A stretch of DNA of 62,675 bases from RGIG4140 sp045638265 (lineage in GTDB: Bacteria > Pseudomonadota > Alphaproteobacteria > CAAHEQ01 > UBA3637). The translations under genes and the position numbers were made by a program. Shown here piece by piece: positions 1 to 8,790 of the stretch (position 1 is its first letter; each line of letters begins with the position of its first letter). The notes beneath the pieces were generated by a model, which had not been told where the DNA came from, did not search any database, and was given only the letters and a program-made list of their open reading frames with translations. The stretch spans positions 1 to 62,675 of the forward strand of contig JAZUBA010000048.1 in NCBI GenBank assembly GCA_045638265.1, read 5' to 3'.

Positions 1-100
1 ATAAGCGGTTCAATGTGAGAAAATGAGGAAAACATTATAAATCTGCCAATACTTAAAAAAACACAAAAATCAAAAAAAATTCAAAAAAGTGAAAAAAAAT

Positions 101-130
101 GTTGCAATTAAACGTACGTTTTTGCATCGT
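101..130. promoter_or_regulatory. Palindromic operator-like site A
   Basis: The left half is an exact GTTGCAATTAAACGT and the dyad continues through the central ACGTACGT to about base 121. The right arm is then shortened by two bases and degenerate. The same 30-bp motif occurs at 19551, 62217 and 62354. It lies in the gap between the rplS terminator and whatever gene lies left of the window. A TATAAT-like box on the minus strand at 34-39 and a plus-strand TTGCAA-N16-TATAAT at 132-159 are possible promoters near it. The regulated gene is not visible. Confidence 0.6.
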
Positions 131-159
131 CTTGCAAAAAACTATAAACTATTTATAAT

Positions 160-187
160 AAAAAAAACCGCCAGCAAAATACCAGCG
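160..187 (-). terminator. Intrinsic terminator of the rpsP-rplS operon
   Basis: On the minus strand a 7-bp RNA stem containing G-U pairs (CGCUGGU / GCUGGCG, loop AUUUU) is followed by a run of U. It sits about 25 bases after the rplS stop codon. As DNA the two arms look like direct repeats, and the stem forms only with wobble pairs, so the call is moderate. Confidence 0.5.
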
Positions 188-212
188 ATTTTTTTTTAAA
201 TTATCTACTTAA

Positions 213-584
213 TTATTCAGCAGAAGTTGTATCTTTGTCTTCAGCAATACGAGCTGCTTTACCAAATAATTTACGTAAGTAGTAAATTTTGGAACGAGCA
301 ACTTTACCACGACGAACAACTTCAATGCTTGCAACATTTGGTGAGTAAATTGGGAAAATTCTTTCAACACCTTCACCAAATGAAATTTTACGAATAACAC
401 ATGAGGAATTTAAACCGTCATTATGACGAGCAATACAAACACCTTCATAAGCTTGTAAACGTTCACGACCTTTGTCTTCTACGATTTTATACATAACTTT
501 AACAGTGTCGCCTGCTTTAAATTCCGGAACTTTTTTGCCTAATTTGGCAATTTGTTCGTTTTCCAATTCTTTAATTAAGTTCAT
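213..584 (-). CDS. rplS: 50S ribosomal protein L19
   Basis: Structural protein of the large ribosomal subunit, located at the 30S-50S interface. The 123-residue product carries the L19 core pattern: FKAGDTVKV near the N-terminus, RLQAYEGV, and a C-terminal RRGKVARSKIYYLR basic segment. Length is normal for the family, with a short acidic tail. It is the last gene of the rpsP-rimM-trmD-rplS operon, the usual bacterial order, and lies 13 bases after trmD. AGGAAA precedes the ATG. An intrinsic terminator follows. Confidence 0.98.
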   Translation of the reverse strand: MNLIKELENEQIAKLGKKVPEFKAGDTVKVMYKIVEDKGRERLQAYEGVCIARHNDGLNSSCVIRKISFGEGVERIFPIYSPNVASIEVVRRGKVARSKIYYLRKLFGKAARIAEDKDTTSAE

Positions 585-597
585 ACTATTTCCTTTC

Positions 598-1287
598 TTA
601 ATCTTTTTTCTGAGCCAGATAATTTGTCCACAAGTCTGGTCTTCTTGCTTTTGTTAATGCGATTGATTGTTCCAAACGCCATTGATTAATTCTTGCATGA
701 TGTCCGGATACCAAAACATCGGGAACTTTACGTCCTTCCCAAATTTGAGGTTTCGTATATTGAGGATATTCCAACAATCCATTTTCAAAACTTTCTTCAA
801 ATTGAGAATTTTCATTTCCCATTACTGCCGGCAATAACCGAATGACCGCATCCAGCATGGTTAAAAGAGCCGGTTCTCCGCCTGAAAGAACAAAATCACC
901 AATACTAATCTCTTTAATCTGCCATTTTTCAAGAATACGTTCGTCAATTCCTTCAAACCGTCCACACAAAAACGTCATTTCTTCTGTTTGTGCCCATTCA
1001 TGAGCCATTGATTGATTAAACACCGTCCCTCTGGGTGAAAGATAATAAATCGGACCGGATTTATAGGTTGCCTGAATAGCAGAATCTAACACTTCCGGTT
1101 TCATAACCATACCTGCACCACCACCAAAAGGTGTATCATCAACAGATTTGTATTTATCTGTTGCAAAATCACGAATATTTACAACATTTAAAATACATTT
1201 TCCTTCACTTAAAGCCTTACCAGCCAAAGAATATCCCAAAAAAGCAGGGAACATTTCCGGATACAATGTTAAGATATTAATCTTCAT
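598..1287 (-). CDS. trmD: tRNA (guanine(37)-N1)-methyltransferase
   Basis: SAM-dependent methyltransferase that makes m1G37 next to the anticodon and prevents +1 frameshifting. The 229-residue protein starts MKINILTLYPEMF and has the TrmD trefoil-knot region SIGDFVLSGGEPALLTMLDAV at about 130-150, plus the preceding FLCGRFEGIDER segment. The C-terminal LSGHHARINQWR stretch fits the linker and tRNA-binding domain. The start overlaps the rimM end by 11 bases, indicating translational coupling in the ribosomal operon. Confidence 0.98.
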   Translation of the reverse strand: MKINILTLYPEMFPAFLGYSLAGKALSEGKCILNVVNIRDFATDKYKSVDDTPFGGGAGMVMKPEVLDSAIQATYKSGPIYYLSPRGTVFNQSMAHEWAQTEEMTFLCGRFEGIDERILEKWQIKEISIGDFVLSGGEPALLTMLDAVIRLLPAVMGNENSQFEESFENGLLEYPQYTKPQIWEGRKVPDVLVSGHHARINQWRLEQSIALTKARRPDLWTNYLAQKKD

Positions 1288-1795
1288 GTATCACATCCTC
1301 CATGCCAATAGGCAAACAAATTTCCATATAGCCTTCTTCTATGGACACAACAGGAAAAGTTGCATCCGAAAAGTCAAAAGGATATGTTTTACCGTTTTTC
1401 AACGTAACATTGATAATATCTCCGGCACCAAAATTTTCAACAGATTGTACTGTTCCAAAAGGTTTTTTATCTTTTAAAACAGTTAAACCGATTAAATCGC
1501 AATAATAAAATTCATCATCAGAATCTTCTTCCGGCAATTCTTCCCGATTAACATACAAGGAAATTCCTTTTAATAATTCGGCATCATTGCGATTATCAAC
1601 ACCTTTGACAGAAGCCAAAACAACACCTTGTTTTTGACTATGTGCTTTAATGTGAAAAACTCGTTTTTGTTTTTGATCCGTTATCGTTTCAAAGGTATTA
1701 ATATCCATTGGATCCGTCAGGAATGTTTTAATTTTAACAGCTCCTTTAATTCCATGAACATTAATGATTTGACCGATACAGACGAGTTGAGACAT
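1277..1795 (-). CDS. rimM: Ribosome maturation factor RimM
   Basis: 16S rRNA processing factor that binds S19 and helps mature the 30S head. The 172 residues show the two family domains: an N-terminal beta-barrel (VCIGQIINVHGIKGAVKIKTF) and a C-terminal PRC-barrel (EFYYCDLIGLTV ... GAGDIINVTLKNGK). It lies between rpsP and trmD, 8 bases after rpsP and overlapping trmD, as in most proteobacteria. Confidence 0.96.
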   Translation of the reverse strand: MSQLVCIGQIINVHGIKGAVKIKTFLTDPMDINTFETITDQKQKRVFHIKAHSQKQGVVLASVKGVDNRNDAELLKGISLYVNREELPEEDSDDEFYYCDLIGLTVLKDKKPFGTVQSVENFGAGDIINVTLKNGKTYPFDFSDATFPVVSIEEGYMEICLPIGMEDVIHED

Positions 1796-1803
1796 GATTA
1801 TTC

Positions 1804-2178
1804 CTATTCAGCAGCTTGTTCTGCAGCGGCACGAGCGGCTTCAGCTTTTTCAGCAGCTTCTCTCATACGTTCTTGAGCTTTTGCTTTTGGAGCTGATTTT
1901 TTGGGTTGTTCACGAATAACCGGTTTTTCTGTTAAACCGACTAAAGCAAATAATTTTTGAACACGTTCTGTTAATTCTGCACCTTGAGCCATCCATTTTT
2001 TAGCGGCTTCAACATTAACACGCAAAGCATTTTCATTATCTTTTGGCAATAATGGGTTATAAGAACCTAATGCTTCAATAAAACGACCGTCACGTGGAGA
2101 ACGTTTATCGGCAACAACAATTTTGTGAACCGGACGTTTTTTAGAACCACCACGGGCTAAACGAATACGTACTGACAT
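1804..2178 (-). CDS. rpsP: 30S ribosomal protein S16
   Basis: Small-subunit ribosomal protein. The N-terminal 80 residues have the S16 signature (VRIRLARGGSKKRPVHKIVVADKR, then GRFIEALGSYNPL). After about residue 95 the product continues into a 30-residue Lys-rich then Ala/Glu-rich tail that probably forms a charged helix; such tails are common in alphaproteobacterial S16. First gene of its operon, with a good SD (AAAGGAAT) and a promoter at 2320-2348, giving a leader of about 135 nt. Confidence 0.97.
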   Translation of the reverse strand: MSVRIRLARGGSKKRPVHKIVVADKRSPRDGRFIEALGSYNPLLPKDNENALRVNVEAAKKWMAQGAELTERVQKLFALVGLTEKPVIREQPKKSAPKAKAQERMREAAEKAEAARAAAEQAAE

Positions 2179-2319
2179 ATATTTAATTCCTTTCTTATTT
2201 TATTTTCATTCACCAATCAAAAACCGAACATACAGTAATTGCACCAATGCACGAACCATCGCGGATTGATGTATCTCCTTAGAGACTGAAAAAGCATTCC
2301 AGTTTATGAAAGATAATTG

Positions 2320-2348
2320 CTTATAACATATTTTAAAACACGAGTCAA
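2320..2348 (-). promoter_or_regulatory. Promoter of the rpsP-rimM-trmD-rplS operon
   Basis: On the minus strand TTGACT, a 17-bp spacer and TATAAG. It lies directly downstream of the lepA terminator hairpin, so the ribosomal operon is transcribed independently of lepA. Confidence 0.75.
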
Positions 2349-2349
2349 G

Positions 2350-2392
2350 CAAAAAGATAAGCTGGTGTTTTTATTTACAAAAACACCAGCTT
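2350..2392 (-). terminator. Terminator after lepA
   Basis: Inverted repeat AAGCTGGTGTTTTT / AAAAACACCAGCTT with a 6-base loop, followed on the minus strand by ATCTTTTTG. It separates lepA from the rpsP promoter. Confidence 0.7.
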
Positions 2393-2415
2393 TCTCATCG
2401 TAATAAATCGTCAAT

Positions 2416-4218
2416 CTATTCATCACCAATTTTAAGGGCATTAATAAATGCACTTTGAGGTATCTCAACATTCCCAAATTGACGCATTTTCTTTTTACCT
2501 TCTTTTTGTTTTTCAAGCAACTTCCGTTTACGGGTAATATCACCCCCATAACATTTTGCCGTAACATCTTTACGGAAAGCAGAGATATCTTCACGAGCAA
2601 TAATTTTACCGCCAATACTTGCCTGAATGGGAATTTTAAATTGATGTCTCGGAATGAGTGTTTTTAATCGTTCACAAATCTGACGTCCCCGTCTTTCTGC
2701 TTGAGAACGATGCGCCAAAAATGCCAACGCATCAACTTGTTCGGCATTTACCAAAATATTAACTCGAACCAAATCACTACGTTCATAATCAGCGACTTCA
2801 TAATCAAAACTGGCATATCCTCTTGAAATAGATTTTAATCTGTCGTAAAAATCAAAAACAATTTCATTTAACGGCAAATGATAAACAGCCATTGCTCTAT
2901 TACCAACGTATGTCAAATCCTTTTGAACACCCCGTCTTTCTGAACAAAGTTGCAATATACCACCCAAATACTCATCAGGTGTCATAATTGTTGCTTTTAC
3001 CCATGGTTCTTCAATATATTGAATACTACTAACATCCGGCATATCCGCTGGATTATGCATTGTAATTTGAGAACCGTTTGTCAAGTGGACCTGATAAGCA
3101 ACCGAAGGGGCTGTTGTAATTAATTCCAAATTAAATTCTCGAGATAAACGTTCTTGTATAATTTCCATATGAAGCAATCCCAAAAATCCACAACGGAATC
3201 CCTGCCCTAAAGCCATAGATTTATCTGGTGTAAATTGAAAAGCGGCATCATTTAACTGCAACTTACCCAAGGATTCTTTTAAATTTTCATAATCACTCAT
3301 ATCAACAGGAAACAAAGAACAAAATACAACGGATAAGCTTGGCTTAAATCCTGGCAAAGCTTCCGATGTCGGATTTTTTTCATCTGTAATCGTATCACCA
3401 ACTCGTGTTTCACCAATCGATTTAATACCACAAATAATAAATCCAAGTTCACCTGTATTTAACGAATCCGTATCTTCCATTTTAGGCGCAAAATAACCCA
3501 TTCGTTCAATTTTATAAGATGCATTCGTTGCCATCATACGAATATTCATACCTTTTTTCATCACACCATCAACAACACGCACCAACACAATGATTCCTAA
3601 ATATGGATCATACCAAGAATCAACAAGCATTGCTTTTAGCGGATTATTTTCTTCCCCTTGTGGTGAAGGCAATTTTTGAACAATTGTTTCCAAAACTTCA
3701 TCGATACCAATACCTGTTTTTGCAGAAATAAGAGGTGCCTCAGAAGCATCAATACCAATAACATCTTCAATTTGAATTTTAACACGATCAGGATCAGCAG
3801 CAGGCAAGTCTATTTTATTAATCACAGGGACAATTTCATGATTAGCATCAAGTGCTTTGTACACATTTGCCAACGTTTGTGCTTCAACACCTTGTGAAGC
3901 ATCAACAACTAATAACGACCCCTCACATGCTGCCAACGAACGACTGACTTCATACCCAAAATCAACATGTCCCGGTGTATCAATTAAATTTAAAACATAG
4001 TCTTCCCCATTTTGTGCTGTATAATTTAAACGAACGGTTTGAGCTTTAATCGTAATACCTCGTTCACGTTCAATATCCATATTATCCAACAACTGCTCTT
4101 TCATTTCTCTGTCTGAAACAGCACCACATTTTTGAATTAATCGGTCAGCCAATGTTGATTTTCCGTGATCAATATGAGCAACAATAGAAAAATTACGAAT
4201 ATGTGCTAAATCTGTCAT
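2416..4218 (-). CDS. lepA: Translation elongation factor 4 (LepA)
   Basis: Ribosome-associated GTPase that acts on stalled or misregistered ribosomes and in 30S assembly. The 600-residue length is standard. G1 AHIDHGKST at about residues 14-22, G3 DTPGHVDF at about 79, NKID (G4) and the LepA-specific C-terminal domain with RHQFKIPIQASIGGKIIAREDISAFRKDVTAKCYGGDITRKRKLLEKQKEGKKKMR are all intact. It has AGAAAGGA upstream of the ATG and its own promoter and terminator. Confidence 0.98.
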   Translation of the reverse strand: MTDLAHIRNFSIVAHIDHGKSTLADRLIQKCGAVSDREMKEQLLDNMDIERERGITIKAQTVRLNYTAQNGEDYVLNLIDTPGHVDFGYEVSRSLAACEGSLLVVDASQGVEAQTLANVYKALDANHEIVPVINKIDLPAADPDRVKIQIEDVIGIDASEAPLISAKTGIGIDEVLETIVQKLPSPQGEENNPLKAMLVDSWYDPYLGIIVLVRVVDGVMKKGMNIRMMATNASYKIERMGYFAPKMEDTDSLNTGELGFIICGIKSIGETRVGDTITDEKNPTSEALPGFKPSLSVVFCSLFPVDMSDYENLKESLGKLQLNDAAFQFTPDKSMALGQGFRCGFLGLLHMEIIQERLSREFNLELITTAPSVAYQVHLTNGSQITMHNPADMPDVSSIQYIEEPWVKATIMTPDEYLGGILQLCSERRGVQKDLTYVGNRAMAVYHLPLNEIVFDFYDRLKSISRGYASFDYEVADYERSDLVRVNILVNAEQVDALAFLAHRSQAERRGRQICERLKTLIPRHQFKIPIQASIGGKIIAREDISAFRKDVTAKCYGGDITRKRKLLEKQKEGKKKMRQFGNVEIPQSAFINALKIGDE

Positions 4219-4247
4219 AAATAAAATCCTTTCTGATAATGATAGGC

Positions 4248-4276
4248 ACTATATAGGAAAAACACCTAAAAATCAA
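4248..4276 (-). promoter_or_regulatory. Promoter of lepA
   Basis: Minus strand TTGATT, 17-bp spacer, TATAGT, about 30 bases before the lepA start. Confidence 0.6.
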
Positions 4277-4316
4277 GTATTTTTTATATTTATGGATGTT
4301 TATAGGTTTCACATAC

Positions 4317-4348
4317 AAAAAAGCCTGTTTCTATATAACAGGCTTTTG
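4317..4348 (-). terminator. Terminator after the 4366-5073 gene
   Basis: AAGCCTGTT stem with loop and AACAGGCTT arm; on the minus strand it is followed by a run of T. The plus-strand side has only four Ts. Confidence 0.8.
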
Positions 4349-4365
4349 TGCAATAAAATGACACT

Positions 4366-5073
4366 TTATCTGGAACGACTTGAAAACTGCAATTCCATCG
4401 GTTGCGGTTTTCTTTGATGCGCCTGAATAATAAAGTTTTCAATCGGAACATTTAATTGTGGTAATGATTTTGTATACATTCGTTTATCCACAGCATTTGA
4501 TACATCAATTCGTTCTTTAGCAAAAGAAACCGTATTATCCCAATTATATTGAGCCGTAATACGTTCACCTTTTGCAATATAAATTGTTTGATAAGCATCA
4601 TTATAATCATAAACAGAACAACCTCTTTCTGAACCAGCTTCAATCCTAAACGCTAAACCAGGACGTTCTGTATGTGAAGGATCCCAAAAAACAACATTAA
4701 ATGATGCATCTCCACCAATAACGGAATTTTTATCTCCTCGTTCTTCAATTTTTACTTTAATATCACCAACATTGTTGCGCGGTTGAACATCAAAAATAAA
4801 ACACTTATTTGCCCCTTCTTTAGCTTTAAAATAGACCGCAAACTGACCAGTAGGGTTTTCCACTTTTGAAGATGATGCTTGGTTTTTACGTTTGTTTTTG
4901 GCTTGTTGTTCTTTTACAAAATCAGCTGTCGCACCCGGAACATCTCTATATGTACGTGATTCTGGTTCATTCAAATATTTTGCACGCTGATAAAAACATC
5001 CAGCAACACTACCTAAAATATATAAACCAAATACAATCATACTTGTTTTACCGATTGTTCCTAAACAACTCAT
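4366..5073 (-). CDS. Unrecognised envelope protein, probable lipoprotein
   Basis: A 235-residue product with no family I recognise. Start is the ATG at 5073 because AAAAGGAG lies 7 bases upstream; an ATG 33 bases earlier has no ribosome site. The N-terminus has a hydrophobic stretch MIVFGLYILGSVAGC, whose VAGC fits a lipobox, although an uncleaved membrane anchor is also possible. It is followed by a low-complexity basic segment (KNKRKNQASSSK) and a probable beta-rich domain (residues about 75-220). Single gene with its own promoter (5126-5154) and terminator, between gyrB and lepA. Function unknown. Confidence 0.75.
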   Translation of the reverse strand: MSCLGTIGKTSMIVFGLYILGSVAGCFYQRAKYLNEPESRTYRDVPGATADFVKEQQAKNKRKNQASSSKVENPTGQFAVYFKAKEGANKCFIFDVQPRNNVGDIKVKIEERGDKNSVIGGDASFNVVFWDPSHTERPGLAFRIEAGSERGCSVYDYNDAYQTIYIAKGERITAQYNWDNTVSFAKERIDVSNAVDKRMYTKSLPQLNVPIENFIIQAHQRKPQPMELQFSSRSR

Positions 5074-5099
5074 AACAAACTCCTTTTTATTCAAAAACA

Positions 5100-5124
5100 A
5101 ACCCATTCATCAACTGAATGGGTT
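5100..5124 (-). terminator. Hairpin after gyrB, overlapping the next promoter
   Basis: A 10-bp inverted repeat AACCCATTCA / TGAATGGGTT with a 5-base loop, followed on the minus strand by TGTTTTTG. It could terminate gyrB transcription. It lies just downstream of the TATAAT at 5126-5131, so transcripts from that promoter would start inside the hairpin and would not form it fully. Confidence 0.55.
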
Positions 5125-5125
5125 C

Positions 5126-5154
5126 ATTATAACACAAAAAAATGTTAGTTGCAA
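5126..5154 (-). promoter_or_regulatory. Promoter of the 4366-5073 gene
   Basis: Minus strand TTGCAA, 17-bp spacer, perfect TATAAT; about 53 bases before the ATG. Confidence 0.7.
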
Positions 5155-5188
5155 GCCCTAAAGCTCTTTTTTGGCAATTTTTTTGTTT

Positions 5189-7591
5189 TTAAATATCAAG
5201 ATTTGCCACATCCAACGCATTTTGTTGAATAAATTCACGTCTTGGTTCAACAACATCACCCATTAAACATGAGAAAACCTGCTCTGCTTCATCTTGATGT
5301 GTAATTTTAACTTGCAACAACCGACGAGCGTTTGGATCAAGTGTTGTTTCCCACAACTGTTCAGGATTCATTTCACCCAAACCTTTATAGCGATTAATCG
5401 CAATACCTTTTTTCGCTGTCTTGAAAATAGCTTCTGCCAATGAAACCGGATCGTTGATTTCATAAGTCGAATCTTTTGTTTGCAATGTTGCCGGTTGCGC
5501 ATAAAATTCTTTCAAATCCTTTGACATTTCATTCAATTTACGTGCTTCCCCGCAAGATAACAAATTTGAATCAATAATATGTGTTTCAGTAACACCTCTT
5601 AATGTTCTTTCCAATACAAAAGTACCCTCTGTTGTTGTCGTACATCTCCAACCCCGTTCATATTCCGGCTCAATTGCATTTAAACGTTCAGCAAATCGTT
5701 CATCACAAACCGCCCCTGTTTCAAACAATCCTTGAACAGCCATTTGAGCAACAATCCGTGCCGGCAAACGGTTTGACATACTTAAAATCAACCCGCGTGC
5801 AACTCGAGCTTGTTCTACTCGATTAACCAAATCAGCACCCGCTACCTGTTCACCGTTTTGAGAAACCAAAACAGCATCTGTTGTACCAACTTGAATCAAA
5901 TACTCTTCCATAGATTTATCATCTTTCAAATAAATCTCTGAATTACCCCGTTTAGCACGATATAAAGGCGGTTGAGCAATATAGACATATCCTTTTTCAA
6001 TAACCTCTGGCATTTGACGGAAAAAGAATGTCAACAACAATGTCCGAATATGAGCCCCGTCAACATCAGCATCGGTCATAATAATAATTTTATGATAACG
6101 AATTTTGTCAATATTAAAATCATCACGACCGATACCCGTACCCAAAGCCGTTACAATCGTACCGATTTCAGCAGAAGATAACATTTTATCAAAACGAGCT
6201 CTTTCTACATTCAAAATTTTACCTCTCAGTGGCAAAATAGCCTGATGTGCTCTATCTCGTCCTTGTTTTGCAGAACCACCGGCGGAGTCTCCCTCAACGA
6301 TAAAAACTTCCGAATCAGCAGGATCTTTGCTTTGACAATCAGCCAATTTACCAGGCAAAGAAGCCATATCCAAAGCCCCCTTTCGACGAGTTAATTCTCT
6401 GGCTTTACGTGCAGCTTCACGAGCAGCTGCCGCTTCAACAACTTTACCAATAATTTTACGGGCTTCTGCCGGATGTTCTTCAAACCATTGTGCTAATTTA
6501 TCGCCGACAATACCTTCTACAATCGGACGAACTTCCGAAGAAACCAATTTGTCTTTTGTTTGAGATGAGAATTTTGGATCAGGTACTTTGACAGACAAAA
6601 CAACCGTCAAACCTTCCCGCATATCTTCACCGGATAAATCTACTTTTTCTTTTTTTGTCAAACCTGAACTAACAGCATAATTATTAATTGTTCTAGTTAA
6701 AGCAGCTCTTAATCCGGCCAAGTGTGTACCACCATCTCGCTGTGGGATATTGTTTGTAAAACATAAACACGTTTCATGATATCCGTCCGTCCATTCAAAA
6801 GCAGCTTCTACCGTTACCCCGTCTTTTTCTCCTGATAAATCAAACGGTGTTTCATGCAATGAATTTTTGGATTTATTTAAGAATTTTACAAATTCCAAAA
6901 TACCACCCTCATAATGCAAAACAACCGTTTTGGGTTCACTGGAACGATTATCTGTTAAATGAATACGAACGCCTGAATTTAAGAACGCCAATTCACGAAT
7001 CCGATGTTCTAATGTATCAAAATCAAAAACAATTGTTTTAAATGTTTCTTCTGACGGATGAAATGTAACCATTGTCCCATGTTTATTGGGTGTATCAGCA
7101 ACAACTTTTAACGGAGCAACTGAATTTCCGTTTTCAAAACGAACAAAATGTTCCTTATCATTGCGCCAAATACGAACTTCCAACCAATCAGATAAAGCAT
7201 TTACAACAGAAACACCCACACCGTGCAAACCACCGGAAACTTTGTAAGAATTGTTATCAAATTTACCACCGGCATGCAATTGTGTCATAATAACTTCAGC
7301 GGCAGAAATACCTTCTGTTTTATGAATATCAGTCGGCATACCACGACCATTATCTGTGATAGAAACTGAGCCGTCAGGATTTAAAATAACATCCACTTGT
7401 GTACAATATCCTGCCAAAGCTTCATCAATGGAATTATCCAATACCTCATAAACCATGTGATGCAAACCCGTACCGTCATCCGTGTCCCCGATATACATCC
7501 CCGGACGCTTCCGTACAGCATCTAATCCCTTTAAAACTTTAATTGAATCTGCATTATATTCGGCTTCTGCCATTTTAATTTCTTCGGTCAT
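5189..7591 (-). CDS. gyrB: DNA gyrase subunit B
   Basis: ATPase subunit of the type II topoisomerase that introduces negative supercoils. The 800-residue protein has the GHKL ATPase (YEVLDNSIDEALAG near 50, DNGRGMPTDIH, GGLHGVGVSVVNALS), the transducer domain, the TOPRIM domain with EVFIVEGDSAGGSAKQGRD and DADVDGAHIRTLLLTFFFR, and the C-terminal RYKGLGEMNPEQLWETTLDP motif. GyrB rather than ParE by these motifs and by context: dnaN-recF-gyrB. Start has GGAAGG 4 bases before the ATG, 10 bases after recF. Confidence 0.98.
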   Translation of the reverse strand: MTEEIKMAEAEYNADSIKVLKGLDAVRKRPGMYIGDTDDGTGLHHMVYEVLDNSIDEALAGYCTQVDVILNPDGSVSITDNGRGMPTDIHKTEGISAAEVIMTQLHAGGKFDNNSYKVSGGLHGVGVSVVNALSDWLEVRIWRNDKEHFVRFENGNSVAPLKVVADTPNKHGTMVTFHPSEETFKTIVFDFDTLEHRIRELAFLNSGVRIHLTDNRSSEPKTVVLHYEGGILEFVKFLNKSKNSLHETPFDLSGEKDGVTVEAAFEWTDGYHETCLCFTNNIPQRDGGTHLAGLRAALTRTINNYAVSSGLTKKEKVDLSGEDMREGLTVVLSVKVPDPKFSSQTKDKLVSSEVRPIVEGIVGDKLAQWFEEHPAEARKIIGKVVEAAAAREAARKARELTRRKGALDMASLPGKLADCQSKDPADSEVFIVEGDSAGGSAKQGRDRAHQAILPLRGKILNVERARFDKMLSSAEIGTIVTALGTGIGRDDFNIDKIRYHKIIIMTDADVDGAHIRTLLLTFFFRQMPEVIEKGYVYIAQPPLYRAKRGNSEIYLKDDKSMEEYLIQVGTTDAVLVSQNGEQVAGADLVNRVEQARVARGLILSMSNRLPARIVAQMAVQGLFETGAVCDERFAERLNAIEPEYERGWRCTTTTEGTFVLERTLRGVTETHIIDSNLLSCGEARKLNEMSKDLKEFYAQPATLQTKDSTYEINDPVSLAEAIFKTAKKGIAINRYKGLGEMNPEQLWETTLDPNARRLLQVKITHQDEAEQVFSCLMGDVVEPRREFIQQNALDVANLDI

Positions 7592-7601
7592 TTTCCTTCC
7601 T

Positions 7602-8774
7602 TTATGCTACATTTTGTAAACTTAAATTTGAATCTTGCACATCAAAAAACTGTGCTCTGTTTGCTAAATATGTAAAATTACCGGCATCAGTACCCGTCAT
7701 CCATATCTGAGTCGGCAAATCTGATAATATATCAAATAAAATATGTCTTCTGTTCGTATCTAAATGAGCGGTTACTTCATCTAATAACAACAATGGACAA
7801 AGTCCTTGTTCCTGCATTTGTGTTTTCATTTCCGCTAAAATAATAGAAAGCAACAATGCTTTTTGTTCTCCGGTAGAGCACAAAGCAGCATCTATTCCTT
7901 TTTGTGCATGTATCACCTTAAAATCAGCTGTATGAGGACCAGCAACACTGCCACCATCTGCATAAATTTTACGACTTTTTTTCAATGATTCCGCAAAGCT
8001 CTCTTCTGCTTGCAAAGCACTTTTTGTCATTAAACTTTGCTCTACAACCCCGGTTAAAACAACATCCGGCGTCGGAAACACATCAGAGATAGGTTGAGCC
8101 AAATAATGACTGATACGCTCTATAATATCTATTCGGGAGGCTGCAATAGCTACACCATTAGCAACCATTTGCTCTTCAAGTCCTCTCAACCATCTGTCAT
8201 CAAAACGACCCTCTCTTAACAAACAACTCCATTGTTTAAAAGCAGCCGTATAATCTGATAGACGATTCGCATGTGTAGAATCAAAAGCTTGAACCAATCT
8301 ATCTAAAAAGCGTCTTCTTGCTTGGGGATCGCCACAAAACAATCTATCTTGAGCAGGTGTTAACCATAAACAACGTAAAATTCTGCCTAATTCACTTTGT
8401 TTTGCAACATTTTTACCATCAATACGAATCTGACGTCTTTCAGACCCATCTACTGTACCTGTTCCGATTTTTGTATAACCGTCTTTATTTTGAACTTCGG
8501 CAGAAATACTCCATCTTTCCGGCAACTGAATGATGTCGGCATTTAATAAAGCATTTGGATTTGAACGTCGTGCAACATCACTCAATCTGGCACTACGCAA
8601 CCCCTTTCCTGCCGTCAAAAATGAAACTGCTTCTAATATATTCGTCTTACCGGCACCATTAGGACCTGTCAAAACAACAGGCATTAAACCCGCATCTAAT
8701 TTTAAATCCAAAAACGAATAAGACCTAAAATTAGTCAGTCGCAAATGTGTAATACCTGTTTTTAACTGTTGCAT
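7602..8774 (-). CDS. recF: DNA replication and repair protein RecF
   Basis: SMC-like ATPase that with RecO and RecR loads RecA at gapped DNA. Of 390 residues, Walker A is GPNGAGKTNILEAVSF at about 37-52, the ABC signature lies in the STGEQKALLLSI segment and Walker B in LLLLDEVTAHLD near the C-terminus. Sits 16 bases after dnaN and 10 before gyrB, the classical replication-gene arrangement, so it is probably co-transcribed. Confidence 0.97.
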   Translation of the reverse strand: MQQLKTGITHLRLTNFRSYSFLDLKLDAGLMPVVLTGPNGAGKTNILEAVSFLTAGKGLRSARLSDVARRSNPNALLNADIIQLPERWSISAEVQNKDGYTKIGTGTVDGSERRQIRIDGKNVAKQSELGRILRCLWLTPAQDRLFCGDPQARRRFLDRLVQAFDSTHANRLSDYTAAFKQWSCLLREGRFDDRWLRGLEEQMVANGVAIAASRIDIIERISHYLAQPISDVFPTPDVVLTGVVEQSLMTKSALQAEESFAESLKKSRKIYADGGSVAGPHTADFKVIHAQKGIDAALCSTGEQKALLLSIILAEMKTQMQEQGLCPLLLLDEVTAHLDTNRRHILFDILSDLPTQIWMTGTDAGNFTYLANRAQFFDVQDSNLSLQNVA

Positions 8775-8790
8775 ATTTTATATTCCGTTT

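Noticed and set aside
1..35. Minus-strand ORF start at base 35 running off the window
   Set aside because: No SD and only 11 codons visible; cannot be supported.
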